DNA of 64,000 nucleotides from Sphaerisporangium fuscum (GCF_018531465.1 NZ_JAHDTF010000001.1:1-64000); one strand, 5' to 3'. Shown: positions 17,220 through 26,050, counted from the first letter of the stretch. Translations and numbers: made by a program. Notes: generated from the sequence alone by a model not told the origin.

Positions 17220-17597
17220 ATGACCGAGCGTTTCCTCGGAGTCGTGGGCATCGGCGAGGCGCTGGGAGTGAGCCGGCACGCGGTGCACAAGTGGCGCTCC
17301 CGCTACCCCGGCGATTCAGACCACCCGTTCCCCGAGCCCGACGTCGAGGTCGACGGCGCTCCCGGCTGGCGGGCTGATCGGCTGGAGGAGATCGTCCGGT
17401 GGCGCGGCAGCCTCCCGGGCCGCGGCGCGGGCGGAGGCCGTCCTTCCGCCGCTCGCCAGGAGTACCTCAGGGAAGCGGCGGCGCGCGGCCTCGACCGAGA
17501 CGAAGCGATACGGGCACTCGTCACGTTCGGCGAAGAGTTTCCCGAGATGACCGAGCCGGAGATCTGCGCCTGGCTCATCGAGAAATGGCGTAGGTAG
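17220..17597 (+). CDS. Small helix-turn-helix protein
   Basis: A 125-residue protein. RFLGVVGIGEALGVSRHAVHKWRSRYP (residues 4-30) is a helix-turn-helix of the MerR/AlpA-like small type, and GWRADRLEEIVRWRGSLPG follows. The C-terminal half (DRDEAIRALVTFGEEFPEM) is helical and of unknown function. The ATG at 17220 is preceded by AAGGAGG about 25 nt upstream, which is rather distant, so the start is tentative; a long 5' leader follows the promoter at 17081. It probably autoregulates. Confidence 0.7.
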   Translation: MTERFLGVVGIGEALGVSRHAVHKWRSRYPGDSDHPFPEPDVEVDGAPGWRADRLEEIVRWRGSLPGRGAGGGRPSAARQEYLREAAARGLDRDEAIRALVTFGEEFPEMTEPEICAWLIEKWRR

Positions 17598-17636
17598 AAC
17601 CTCCCGGCGACCCGACAACACGGAAGGCGATGACGC

Positions 17637-18815
17637 ATGCCCGAAATCGGCGGTTACACCGCACCGGGATTCGAAGGAGTGCGTGAGGCGTTCGCCGCCA
17701 ATCTGGCCGGCGGCCGGGAGGTGGGCGCCGCGGTCGGCGTCTACCTGCACGGCCGCGAGGTCGTCGACCTGTGGGGCGGAATCGCCGATCCCGAGAGCGG
17801 CCGCCCGTGGGAGCACGACACCCTGCAGGTCGTGTTCTCCACCACCAAGGGCGTCACCGCCGCCTGCGCCCACCTGCTGGCACAGCGGGGCGAACTGGAC
17901 CTGGACGCGCCCGTGGCCGAGTACTGGCCCGAGTTCGCGGCGAACGGCAAGGAGCGCATCCCGGTCCGCTGGCTGCTCACACACCAGGCCGGCCTACCCG
18001 CGATCGACCATCCGATCACCCCCGCCGAGGCGATCGCCTGGGACCCGATGGTGACCGCGCTCGCCGCCCAGCGCCCGTACTGGGAGCCGGGCACCGAGCA
18101 CGGCTACCACGCGCACACCTACGGCTGGCTGGTCGGCGAGGTCGTCAGACGGGTGACCGGCCGCAGCCTCGGCACGTTCCTCGCCGAAGAGATCGCCGCC
18201 CCGCTCGGCCTGGACCTGTGGATCGGGCTGCCGAAGAGCGAGCTTCACCGGGTCAGCCGGATCGTCTCCGCCCCGATCGACCTCGACGCGCTCGCCGCGA
18301 TCGACCTGGACGCCCTGCCCGAAGCCGCCCGCGAGATGATGCGGGCCTTCACCGACCCCACATCGCTGACCATGCGGTCGATGAGCGTCGTCACGCCGTT
18401 CCTGAACCACGACGACCCCGACGAGCAGTGCGCCGAGATGCCCGCGACCAACGGCATCTGCACCGCCCGCGCGCTGGCCCGCTTCTACGCCGCGCTCATC
18501 GGTGAGGTGGACGGGCATCGCATCCTCTCGCCCGACACCCTGGCGGCGGCGACCGCGGAGCAGGTCAGTGGTGTCGACCGCATCCTGCGCACGCCCGTCC
18601 GGATCGGCACCGGCTTCGGACTGCCGACACCCGACGCCTTCTGGTACAGCCCCACCGCCTTCGGGTTCCCCGGCCACGGCGGATCGCTCGGCTTCGCCGA
18701 TCCGGCGACCGGCCTGGCCTTCGGCTACGTCATGAACCACATCCAGGAAGGGGTGCCGGACCCCCGTGCCGCCACCCTTCTCGACGCGGTCAGGAGCGCC
18801 GTCGGCAACCTCTAG
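17637..18815 (+). CDS. Serine hydrolase of the class C beta-lactamase / EstB family
   Basis: A 392-residue protein without signal peptide. The catalytic SxxK tetrad is STTK (Ser68, Lys71) in VVFSTTKGVTAA. The YxN-type tyrosine is probably in YHAHTYGWLVGE near residue 162, and the third motif is HGGSLGF near 347. The family includes esterases (EstB), D-aminopeptidases and beta-lactamase-like enzymes; with these motifs and cytoplasmic location an esterase is most likely. The ATG at 17637 has AAGGCGATG nearby. The stop overlaps the stop of the convergent gene by four bases, leaving no space for a terminator. Confidence 0.87.
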   Translation: MPEIGGYTAPGFEGVREAFAANLAGGREVGAAVGVYLHGREVVDLWGGIADPESGRPWEHDTLQVVFSTTKGVTAACAHLLAQRGELDLDAPVAEYWPEFAANGKERIPVRWLLTHQAGLPAIDHPITPAEAIAWDPMVTALAAQRPYWEPGTEHGYHAHTYGWLVGEVVRRVTGRSLGTFLAEEIAAPLGLDLWIGLPKSELHRVSRIVSAPIDLDALAAIDLDALPEAAREMMRAFTDPTSLTMRSMSVVTPFLNHDDPDEQCAEMPATNGICTARALARFYAALIGEVDGHRILSPDTLAAATAEQVSGVDRILRTPVRIGTGFGLPTPDAFWYSPTAFGFPGHGGSLGFADPATGLAFGYVMNHIQEGVPDPRAATLLDAVRSAVGNL

Positions 18816-19462
18816 GCGGACATGGCCGCCGGGTTGGCGCGGGCCGCGGCGGCGCGGCTGCGGCGGGCGTACATGATCGTCCAGGTGACGAGCGCCGCGG
18901 TGACCGCGATGGGCAGCACCGTGGAGACCACGACCATCGTCGAGGTCGGCAGCTGGTAGGACAGGACGACCCGCACGATCGCCTCGGCCAGGTACGCCAG
19001 CCCCCACACGAGAGTGAGGATCCGCTGCACGCGGCGGAAGCCGGGGTACTGCCACAGGGCGTTCCACCTGGCCAGCCCCTCGTCGCTGCCGTCGGTGGCG
19101 AACTTCCGTCCGAAGTAGAACATCAGCGGACGGCTCATCACCAGCGAGCCGAGCAGGATCACGCCGAACAGGCCGGTGGCCACCGACTCCTTGACCAGCG
19201 CCAGCCGTGCGCTCTGGAACGCCAGCGAACTGAGCACGCCGAGCGCGACCACGACCAGCGTGAGCACACCGAAGTCGTCGACGCGGCGCCGGATCAGGAA
19301 GATCACCAGCACCTCGGCGGCCGGCCAGACTCCGGAGATCGCGAGCGCGGCGACGTCCGGCATGCCGCGGTCGGTCAGCATCGCGTACGTCAGGTACGGG
19401 AGGACGACGTTGAAGACGATCGTCGGCCCCCAGTTCAACGCCAGTGCCCGGAGCCGTGCCAT
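18812..19462 (-). CDS. VC0807-like integral membrane protein
   Basis: A 216-residue protein with about six hydrophobic segments, including ALNWGPTIVFNVVLPYLTYAML, VWPAAEVLVIFLI, FGVLTLVVVALGVLSSLAF and TVLPIAVTAALVTWTIMY. The pattern with LMFYFGRKFAT and WNALWQYPGFRRVQRILT in a central loop matches the VC0807/IspA-like membrane family, whose biochemical role is not established. The ATG at 19462 has AGGAGG at optimal distance. It is divergent from a PaaX-like regulator 23 bp away and is probably its target. Confidence 0.8.
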   Translation of the reverse strand: MARLRALALNWGPTIVFNVVLPYLTYAMLTDRGMPDVAALAISGVWPAAEVLVIFLIRRRVDDFGVLTLVVVALGVLSSLAFQSARLALVKESVATGLFGVILLGSLVMSRPLMFYFGRKFATDGSDEGLARWNALWQYPGFRRVQRILTLVWGLAYLAEAIVRVVLSYQLPTSTMVVVSTVLPIAVTAALVTWTIMYARRSRAAAARANPAAMSA

Positions 19463-19485
19463 AGGGGCCTCCTCATGTGTCGAAT

Positions 19486-20331
19486 ATGCTCACGATCGTG
19501 AACGAGAATGTAGCATCGGGAGGGGCGGTCGCAAGACCCTCGCGTGGGCGCTCTGTCGCGCTCGTCCCGTTCCTGTTCGGGGCGGCCGGACGGACGGAGT
19601 TGTCCGGGACCGCGCTGACCAGGCTCTTGCAGGATCTCGATCTGACGGAGGCGGCCGCGCGCGCCCTTCTCGCCCGCATGCGACGCGAGGGCCACCTGAC
19701 CAGCGAACGACGCGGCGGCGGCGCGTACTACCGGCTGGCCGGCGACATGGCGGCCGGCTTCGCACGGATCCGGCAGGGCGGCTCGGCGGAACCCGCGCAG
19801 TGGGCCGGGCACTTCCACGCGCTGCTCTACCACGTGCCGGAGACCGAGCGCGCCTACCGAGACGCGCTGCGCCGGGCCGCGCTGCTCACCGGGTACGGCC
19901 TGCTCCAACAGGGGGTGCTCATCGCGCTCACCGACCGCTCGGCCCAGCTCGGCCCGCTGCTCAGCCCGCCGGAAGGGGTCCGGCTGCGCAAGGTCACCAT
20001 CGCGATGCCGGAGGAGGACGCCGCCCGCGCCGCGTACGAGGCCTGGGATCTCGGAAGTCTGAGCGAGGAGTACGCCCGGCATGCCGAGGCCATCGAAGCC
20101 GCCCTGCGCAGGGCCCCCGAGGCACCCCCTGCCGACGCGGCGGCGCTGCGCGCCTTCAGCCGCCTGCTCGGCACGGCCATGGTCGACACCCTGCGCGCAC
20201 CGCGGCTCCCGGAACCACTCCGGCCCGCCGACTGGGCCCTGCCCCGGCTGCACGCCGCGATCGGCGCGGTGCACCGCGTGTACGGCCGCCCGGCCGTCAC
20301 CTACGTCCGGCGGGTGCTGGACGAGGGCTGA
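19486..20331 (+). CDS. PaaX-like transcriptional regulator
   Basis: A 281-residue protein. RSVALVPFLFGAAGRTELSG followed by LTRLLQDLDLTEAAARALLARMRREG is the PaaX-type winged helix (GntR-like). WAGHFHALLYHVPETERAYRDALRRAA is the PaaX middle domain, and the C-terminal part (SRLLGTAMVDTLRAPRLP...) matches the family's helical tail. The classical member represses phenylacetate degradation; others control unrelated genes, so the effector is open. Start uncertain: ATG 19486, GTG 19477 and GTG 19498 are in frame and none has a Shine-Dalgarno, so translation may be leaderless. Confidence 0.78.
   Translation: MLTIVNENVASGGAVARPSRGRSVALVPFLFGAAGRTELSGTALTRLLQDLDLTEAAARALLARMRREGHLTSERRGGGAYYRLAGDMAAGFARIRQGGSAEPAQWAGHFHALLYHVPETERAYRDALRRAALLTGYGLLQQGVLIALTDRSAQLGPLLSPPEGVRLRKVTIAMPEEDAARAAYEAWDLGSLSEEYARHAEAIEAALRRAPEAPPADAAALRAFSRLLGTAMVDTLRAPRLPEPLRPADWALPRLHAAIGAVHRVYGRPAVTYVRRVLDEG
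19490..19534 (-). promoter_or_regulatory. Operator and promoter between VC0807-like gene and PaaX-like regulator
   Basis: TCACGATCGTGA at 19490-19501 is a perfect 12-bp palindrome. On the minus strand TTGCGA (19534-19529), a 16-bp spacer and TACATT (19512-19507) would start transcription at about the palindrome. The promoter therefore lies inside the 5' end of the regulator gene, and binding at the palindrome would block it. Confidence 0.5.
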
Positions 20332-20924
20332 ACGTGCGGCCGTCCACCGCGCCGAGCGCTTGGCCAGCCCGGCTGATGCCGTCTGCCATATCGCCCGGGC
20401 GCTGCCGGCCGAGCGCGGCATCGGCCTGAACCGCGCCCCCAAGCGGCGCCGGCGCCCCGCTTCGCCTCGCCAGGCCGCCCGCTCCGATCCGCAGTGCGAA
20501 TGGACAGGCAAATCGGGGGGACGAGCAAACGGCCTCTCGACTCCCGGCAAATTCATCGGGGCGGGCGCGGACATTCCTTCGAGCAGCGCGATGTACGTGG
20601 TTTCCACGATGACCGAGCTCGCTTGTTGGCGATAAGGGGCCGTGAATCGTTCCATCTTCCCGTTCCGCCTCTCACTCAAACCTGTGGAATCGGCCTTCGA
20701 GCAGGGGTTTCGAGGCCGCTGTGATCTAGGACACATAGAGGCTGTTCTCGTATCGCTGCACACAGTGATCTTGTCTGATCAAACGCTTGATGTTTCTGTG
20801 TGCTGACCGGCTAGAGACTCCCCGGAATCCCGGGGACCGCAATTCTTCATCTGATCTTGCTGGCCAAGCTGAATGTTTCCTGTGTAACTTGACGCTGCCT
20901 TTACCCCCTCATTTAGGGAAGTCA
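20332..20924. other. 593-bp region without a supported gene
   Basis: The first half is GC-rich with no family-like reading; the second half has lower GC. A small hairpin, CCCCGG/CCGGGG, lies at 20820-20835, about 90 bp before the signal-peptide start of the next gene. Presumably it carries that gene's promoter and leader; no clear -35/-10 pair was found. Confidence 0.5.
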
Positions 20925-23373
20925 ATGACCCATTCTCGAAGGCTGGCGTTAGCATGCGCTTTCAGCGCTGGGGCCGTTCTGGCCGCCACCACGGCGGCCT
21001 ACGCCTCGCCCACTCCTCAGCCCTCCTCGTCTGTGACGTCGGCCGGTGCTGAGCGTGCGGTCGTCGACCGTACGGAGACCTCCACCGCCTACAAGCTGGC
21101 GAACGGCAAGATCCTCACCGAGTTGCACGCCGGACCGATCCGCGTCAAGCAGGCCGATGGCAACTGGCAAGGGGCTGCAGGTCGGCCAGGAGAAGGACGG
21201 CCGGTTGACGGTCAAGGAGGGCGACAAGCTGGTCGCCGCCTCCTCCGCACCGGTGATGTACGACGCCGACTCCCCCCTCGCCGCCCACGGCAGAAAAGGC
21301 CGACAGGTCCGGGCGGCGCAGGGCGGCCAGGGGCGCGTCGGTGCGATCGCCGCCGAGGTGGCCGGCAACGGCACAGGCAAGACGCTGGTCCTGAAGCCTT
21401 CGAGCGAGTTCCTGGCCGACCCGGCCACGGCCTACCCGGTCACCGTTGCCCCCTCGGTCGTGCTGCCGCTCAATGGCGACACCGATGTCAACAGCGCCTT
21501 CGACGGCAACAACGTCACCGGCGAGTATCTGAAGGCGGGCACGGAGACCAGCGGGGAGAAGGCCCGGGCCTACCTGCGGTTCAACACCCAGGGCCTGAAG
21601 ACCCCCACCAGCGCGGTGCTCAAACTGACCAACGTCGACGCTCCCTCCTGTGGCCCCAACGTAGGGGCGGGCATCCAAGTGCGCCGGGTCACCGACTTCT
21701 GGAATGCGGACACGCAGACCTGGACGCCGCAGCCGACCAACACCACCGAGGACGCCGTCACCTCGACCGAGGGCTCTCAGCTCGGCTCCTGCGGCAGCGG
21801 CGCCATGACCTGGAACATCACCCCGATCGTGGCCAAGTGGGCGGCCGGGACCCCCAACCACGGCCTGGTGCTGCAGTCCCCCACAGAGACCGCCAGCGCC
21901 AATTTCCGCGTCTTCGCCTCCGCGGAGAACATCGACGGCCTGCAGCCGCCGGTCCTGGAGGTCACCTCTGACGAGGTCATCACCCCCGGCGAGGGCGACG
22001 ACCCAGCCGATCCAGGGCCTGCGCCGCAGGACCTGTGGCCCGGTAGAGTCGACCCCGATACCGGTGTCTGGATCACTAGCGGCACCGATGCCGTCGACGA
22101 TGGCCTGATCGTTACGCGTAGCCACACTGCTGGTCAGCGAATGGCCGTCATCCAGCCGAACGAAAACGTGCTCGGCCCTAACTGGCGCCTGGAGGCGTTG
22201 GGCGGCCTGATCGGTGACCGCCTCAATGACTACAGCGCTAGTGGGTATATCCAGATCAAGCTCGCTACTGGGAAGGAATCGCAGCGATTCCTTGCGGACG
22301 CAAATAATCCAGGCACCTTTGTCGCGGAGGACGGGAGCACAGTAGTCAAGAACGCCGACGGCACTTTGCTCCAGACGAATGAGGATTCCACCAGGTTCAC
22401 TACATGGTCAAAGGTCGGCCAGGAGTACCTGATCACAAGCACCGGAACGTCGAGAACGAATCTGTACGGAATCGCCTACGACGGGCAAGGGCGCGTGAGC
22501 CGTCTGGCGGCCGCACCGACGGGAACAGAAGCCGACTGTTCCACTTTCGCTACTTCGTGCGCATCGATCATTTTCCGCTACGCCACCACGACCACGGCCA
22601 CCTCAGCCGCTCTGGGCGACATCGCCGGCCAGCTCAAAGCGCTTGAATTCGTAAGGGCGGACGGCACCTCAGCGGGGACCGTGGTCACCTACTCTTACGA
22701 TTCTTCCAAGGCGCTGCGTCAGGTTCAGGACCTTCGTCAAATAGAAGAAGACCCGATCAAGACGAGTTCCTACGTCTACGACGCCCAGGGCAACATCACG
22801 AAGCTTTCCACAGCCGAGAACGGCACGTGGAGCCTTACGTATGCGGGGCTCGGCAAGCTTGCCTCTGCTACCAAGGCCGCTACACCGATGGCGGCAGGCC
22901 TTCAGTCCCACTGCATCTACGCATCTCAGTACATGTGGGGCACAGATGGCTGCTGGGTTTCCGGCGGGGTCCCCATGGACTACGGCGCCACTCGTCTCAA
23001 CCAGAAGTGGATCCGCACTCCGGGGGGTAAAGCAGTGGTCGGCGTCAACAACGACCACTGCACGTTCGCTGTCGACCGCCCAGGTAGTTCCACCATCAGG
23101 GGTGGATTCGACTTCACGAAGGCGTGCGACATGCACGACTATGGCTACGGAGTAATCTACTGGAGCAAGACCGACAAGGTCTGGACCAAGGCAAAAAAGG
23201 GCTCCGTGGACGCCGTCTTCTACACGACCCTGCGCGACTATACTTGCAACGCGTATCCGGTCACCGGAAAGGCACCTGTTCGCGGCAATACAGTGTACCC
23301 CCGAAAGGTCTGCCTAGATAAGGCTGCCACCTACTACCAGGGCGTCAAGAATCTGGGTGGCATCTTCATGTAG
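20925..23373 (+). pseudogene. Secreted DNRLRE / YD-repeat protein with C-terminal phospholipase A2 domain, frame-disrupted near the N-terminus
   Basis: The reading from ATG 20925 gives a Sec signal peptide (MTHSRRLALACAFSAGAVLA, cleavage near AYA|SP), then the secretion-associated head of DNRLRE proteins up to VKQADGNW (about 21168). There the frame shifts by one; the other frame continues at GLQVGQEKDGRLTVKEGDKL to the stop at 23373. In relatives I recall, roughly 80-100 residues lie between these two motifs, so a deletion rather than a single-base error best explains the break. Domains after the break: DNRLRE beta domain (to about 21985), a shortened YD-repeat segment (YGIAYDGQGRVSRL, VTYSYDSSK, YVYDAQGNITKL), then a phospholipase A2 domain. 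An internal ATG at 21157 could start a protein without signal peptide. Either a decayed toxin or, if the lesion is an assembly error, a functional one. Confidence 0.75.
22893..23373 (+). other. Phospholipase A2 toxin-like domain (prokaryotic PLA2 family)
   Basis: This C-terminal domain contains DFTKACDMHDYGYG. The CxxHDxxY core (Cys 23125, His 23134, Asp 23137) is the catalytic signature of secreted bacterial and fungal phospholipases A2. Further cysteines (in RDYTCNAY and KVCLDKAATYYQGVKNLGG) fit the family's conserved disulfides and its C-terminal YY..V+..GG helix. Such enzymes hydrolyse the sn-2 acyl bond of phospholipids using Ca2+. Placement at the extreme C-terminus after YD repeats is the typical toxin position in RHS-type polymorphic proteins. 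Confidence 0.8.
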
Positions 23374-23403
23374 CAGACAGGCCGCTCCACTAATGGACGT
23401 AAA

Positions 23404-23438
23404 TCATCGGGTGGCCGGCCTTGCCGGCCACCCGATGA
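23404..23438. terminator. Strong hairpin after the phospholipase A2 gene
   Basis: A 16-bp perfect stem (arms 23404-23419 and 23423-23438, core GGGTGGCCGGC) with a three-base loop lies 30 bp after the stop codon. There is no T-run. It separates the toxin-like gene from the downstream membrane-protein gene. Confidence 0.8.
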
Positions 23439-23471
23439 CCACACAGGCGTTATGCTCGAAAGGTTAATAGA

Positions 23472-23786
23472 ATGCCAGACCCTCTATTCCCCTATAAATT
23501 CCAAAAGCTATATCTGATGATACTGGCCGCCACTGCTATAGCGGTAACAGCGATGCTCTTAAGCGGAAAAGACACCGTCGCGATCTGGCCGCTAGCCATT
23601 CTCGCCGCCCCTCTAGGGCTCGTTCTGTTAGCAGCACTCTCTATGATGTCATTCGAATGGTGGCCCACAGGTTTTGAATGGATACTTCCCATCACATTGT
23701 GTGGACTTTTAATGCTGCTGGGAACTGTTCAGGTATGGCTGCTGGGACAGCTTCTTCACAGACTCAAGCGATCAACCGAAGGCTGA
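23472..23786 (+). CDS. Small membrane protein, candidate immunity protein
   Basis: A 104-residue protein with three predicted transmembrane stretches: LYLMILAATAIAVTAMLL, IWPLAILAAPLGLVLLAAL and WILPITLCGLLMLLGTVQVW, then a basic tail. AAAGG lies eight bases before the ATG, and TATGCT at 23451 may be its own -10, needed because a strong hairpin separates it from the upstream gene. Base composition is clearly lower in GC than the surroundings. Position directly after a phospholipase A2 toxin domain makes a membrane-located immunity protein plausible; it resembles small SCO4225-type membrane proteins in size and topology. Function unproven. Confidence 0.65.
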   Translation: MPDPLFPYKFQKLYLMILAATAIAVTAMLLSGKDTVAIWPLAILAAPLGLVLLAALSMMSFEWWPTGFEWILPITLCGLLMLLGTVQVWLLGQLLHRLKRSTEG

Positions 23787-24298
23787 ATGGAGCATTGCTG
23801 CACACAGATCGCCTCCGTGAGATTGCACTTCTGCGCATGGGCTGGAAAAGCTGGAACACAGTTTGACATAGAGGGTCGCGACCAGCGCCTTCGTTTCGCC
23901 CGGCATCCGGCTTGCAGCTGTCCCATATCACGGCACGGGTGCCGAGCTACTAATGGTAGACACCTAGCAACTCAACGTGAACGACGGCGTGAAGGTCTTC
24001 TTCTCAATCGGGGTGCCGTTAAGCAATATGCGCGTTGACCAGGGCAGCCACCTCGCTGAGCACCGTCCAGTGGTCGACCAGTTCGTCCATGCCGGGCGGC
24101 GGACGCTCCGCACCTTCACATCTGCTCTCGACGGCCAACGTTACGAACGGCCAGATCACCTGGACCGGGTGACCACATCAGGGGAGGTCGATCGACCTGG
24201 ACAGCGGCGACCTGCTCACCACGCGCCGTTTCGCGCCCCCTGGGTCCGGCCGCAATCCACTCCGCGGTTGCGGCGAAGAGGAAATGAGGACCCACGCC
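23787..24298. other. 512-bp low-GC region without a supported gene
   Basis: No reading has good start context or family resemblance. A TTGACA at 23862-23867 has no -10 at the right distance; the palindrome GGTCGCGACC is at 23874-23883. It may be a remnant of further toxin/immunity material. Confidence 0.45.
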
Positions 24299-24784
24299 AT
24301 GGACAGCAGCGTTCGCATGTCGACGCAAATTGCACCGGCCATAACGGTCATTGCCTATGGGGCGGCGGTCGTGACCATCACCTGGGCTACTGTCAGCAAC
24401 TTTTTGGGCGATCAGCTCTACGGAATTCTCATCATGCTCATCCTGGCCTTACCTATGTCGATCGTCGACTGGCTGGTGGGCGACATGGTCTTCAACGTGC
24501 TGCGCGGCCCCGCCGACACGGCCGGTGTGACCTGGGACTTCATCGCCCTCGCCTGGCCCGGCATCGCGATGACGATCGTCCTGGCCGTCCTGTTGACGCG
24601 CCGTCGCCGCCGGCCGGGGCTCGTCACCGGATGGCTGCTCACCGCCGCGACGTTCCTCTGCGGCATCGCCATCCTCGTCGACTCGTGGTCGCCACGCCGC
24701 CCGTGGGGGTGGCCGCTGGTGGCCTACGCTCTGATCATGGCGGCCGGCCTCATCGTGTCACGACGGCGGGAAACCACAGGTTGA
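24299..24784 (+). CDS. Integral membrane protein of unknown function
   Basis: A 161-residue protein with about four transmembrane helices (APAITVIAYGAAVVTITWA, ILIMLILALPMSIVDWLV, FIALAWPGIAMTIVLAVLL, WPLVAYALIMAAGLIV) and a basic loop TRRRRRPG. The ATG at 24299 has GAGGAAATGAGGA upstream. I do not recognise a family. It follows the candidate immunity gene by about 500 bp on the same strand and could be another accessory or immunity-like protein, or simply unrelated. Confidence 0.7.
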   Translation: MDSSVRMSTQIAPAITVIAYGAAVVTITWATVSNFLGDQLYGILIMLILALPMSIVDWLVGDMVFNVLRGPADTAGVTWDFIALAWPGIAMTIVLAVLLTRRRRRPGLVTGWLLTAATFLCGIAILVDSWSPRRPWGWPLVAYALIMAAGLIVSRRRETTG

Positions 24785-24851
24785 CCGGCCCCCCGGACCG
24801 CTGTTCCGGAGCTGATCGGATGTCCGTCGAGGTCGGCCACCTTCCGGCGGG

Positions 24852-25745
24852 CTACCGCCGTTCGTCCGCCGAGATGCGTTCCAGGGTCCGCCGGCCGATC
24901 CGGCTCATGGTCGGGTTGCTCTCGACGTAGTACCAGACCAGTCCCATCGCCTGCACGAACGCCCAGGCCTTGCCCCGCTCCCATTCGAGGTCGTCGCACC
25001 CGAGGTCATCGCGGAGCACCCGCCGCGGCCCGGCCTCGAGCAGATGCCAGGCGCCGACGAGGTCCAGCGCGGGGTCGGCCGGCCCGAAGCCGCCGACGTC
25101 GAGAATCCCGGCCAAGCGGCCGCCGGACACGAGCACGTTGCCGGGAATGAGATCACTGTGGGTCATCACGTCGGCCGCTTCCCGTGGCAGAACCCGGAGG
25201 TCTTCCCACATCCGACGCAGCCGGGGAACGTCCAGGAGTTCTTCGCTGTGCTTGAAGCAGGTCTCCATCCACGCGTCGTGAGCGTGGAGGTCGCCTCCCC
25301 GGCCGTTGCCGGCGAAGGAGCGCCCACGGGTGTCGATGGCGCGCAGGTCGCCGATCAGTACGGCCAGGTCGTGCGCGAACGCGACCGACTCGCCCGGGTC
25401 GTCGTCGGTGGCCACGACGCCGGCCAGCCACGTCTGCACCGACCACGGGAGCGGGTACCCCGCCCCGGGCTCACCGAGCGCGACCGGCTCCGGCGTGGGG
25501 AACCGGGTGTGTCCCAGCAGCTCACGGGCCGCTTCCGCCTCCGACTCCAGCCAGCGCCGCTTCACGTCGACGTCCCCGCTCTCCAGAGGGAACCGAGCCG
25601 TGAGGTGGTCGCCGAGCCGGAAGATCGCGTTCACCGTCCCAGCACCGGCGACGCCGGTGACCGGCAGCCCCCGCCACTGGGGGAACTGCTCGTCCACCAA
25701 CAGGCGCACCGTCTCGGCCGACACCGTCAACTGCCCGTCATGCAT
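24852..25745 (-). CDS. Aminoglycoside/macrolide phosphotransferase (APH) family protein
   Basis: A 297-residue protein. Brenner's motif MTHSDLIPGNVLVSGG supplies the catalytic Asp and Asn, and ILDVGGFGPADPALDLVGAW supplies the Mg-binding Asp. The N-lobe begins VTGVAGAGTVNAIFRLGDHL. The family phosphorylates hydroxyl groups of antibiotics or small metabolites such as choline or homoserine. The LP..WSVQTWL and HAHDAWMETCF segments resemble macrolide- and aminoglycoside-type members, but the substrate cannot be read off. The ATG at 25745 is chosen; a GTG two codons upstream is equally possible. No resistance claim is made. Confidence 0.85.
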   Translation of the reverse strand: MHDGQLTVSAETVRLLVDEQFPQWRGLPVTGVAGAGTVNAIFRLGDHLTARFPLESGDVDVKRRWLESEAEAARELLGHTRFPTPEPVALGEPGAGYPLPWSVQTWLAGVVATDDDPGESVAFAHDLAVLIGDLRAIDTRGRSFAGNGRGGDLHAHDAWMETCFKHSEELLDVPRLRRMWEDLRVLPREAADVMTHSDLIPGNVLVSGGRLAGILDVGGFGPADPALDLVGAWHLLEAGPRRVLRDDLGCDDLEWERGKAWAFVQAMGLVWYYVESNPTMSRIGRRTLERISADERR

Positions 25746-25822
25746 CTCCACGCCGAGCAGCGTTCCGCGCCTCCCCCTCCTACCGCAACGCGTTTTCGCC
25801 CTGCAGGCGAGGGGGCGACGGA

Positions 25823-26029
25823 TCAGCGGGTAAGCACACCCTGTCTGACAGCGGCAATGAACATCCCCCACGCCTCAGTGGCGACGGCCACGGCCGGCCC
25901 TTGGGAAATCTTGCTGTCCCGCACGAAGCGTCCGTACTCGCTGAACAGGGCGACCTCTACACAGTTCTGGCCGTTACCGCTGTGAGAGCTTTTCCGCCAT
26001 ACCAACGTGTCCGTGTCGAACGTAGACAT
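25823..26029 (-). CDS. DUF397 protein (whiJ-module partner)
   Basis: A 68-residue protein. VWRKSSHSGNGQNCVEVALFS followed by VRDSKISQGPAVAVATEAWGMFI shows the DUF397 pattern WRKSS.S.....CVEVA......VRDSK, ending in F..AV. It lies 21 bp downstream of the XRE/DUF5753 gene on the same strand, the standard whiJ-type pair in which the small protein is thought to antagonise the DNA-binding partner. The ATG at 26029 is preceded by GGAGGCGCGG. Confidence 0.92.
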   Translation of the reverse strand: MSTFDTDTLVWRKSSHSGNGQNCVEVALFSEYGRFVRDSKISQGPAVAVATEAWGMFIAAVRQGVLTR

Positions 26030-26050
26030 ACCGCGCCTCCTCCCTGCAGC

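Noticed and set aside
19435..20763. Minus-strand open frame opposite the PaaX-like gene
   Set aside because: PaaX domain pattern is on the plus strand; the minus translation is shadow sequence. Its first ~30 residues in the gap (from 20763) have no recognisable match.
20787..20924. Upstream extension of the DNRLRE protein
   Set aside because: The signal peptide begins at ATG 20925; the extension is hydrophilic with no ribosome-binding site.
21171..21174. Programmed frameshift at GGGG in the toxin gene
   Set aside because: No slippery heptamer or stimulatory structure; a segment expected in the family is also missing, so a deletion is the simpler reading.
23787..24298. Small open frames between the two membrane-protein genes
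   Set aside because: None has a ribosome-binding site or plausible protein features.
24852..25745. Calling the APH-family gene an antibiotic-resistance determinant
   Set aside because: Only family motifs are visible; many such kinases act on metabolites.
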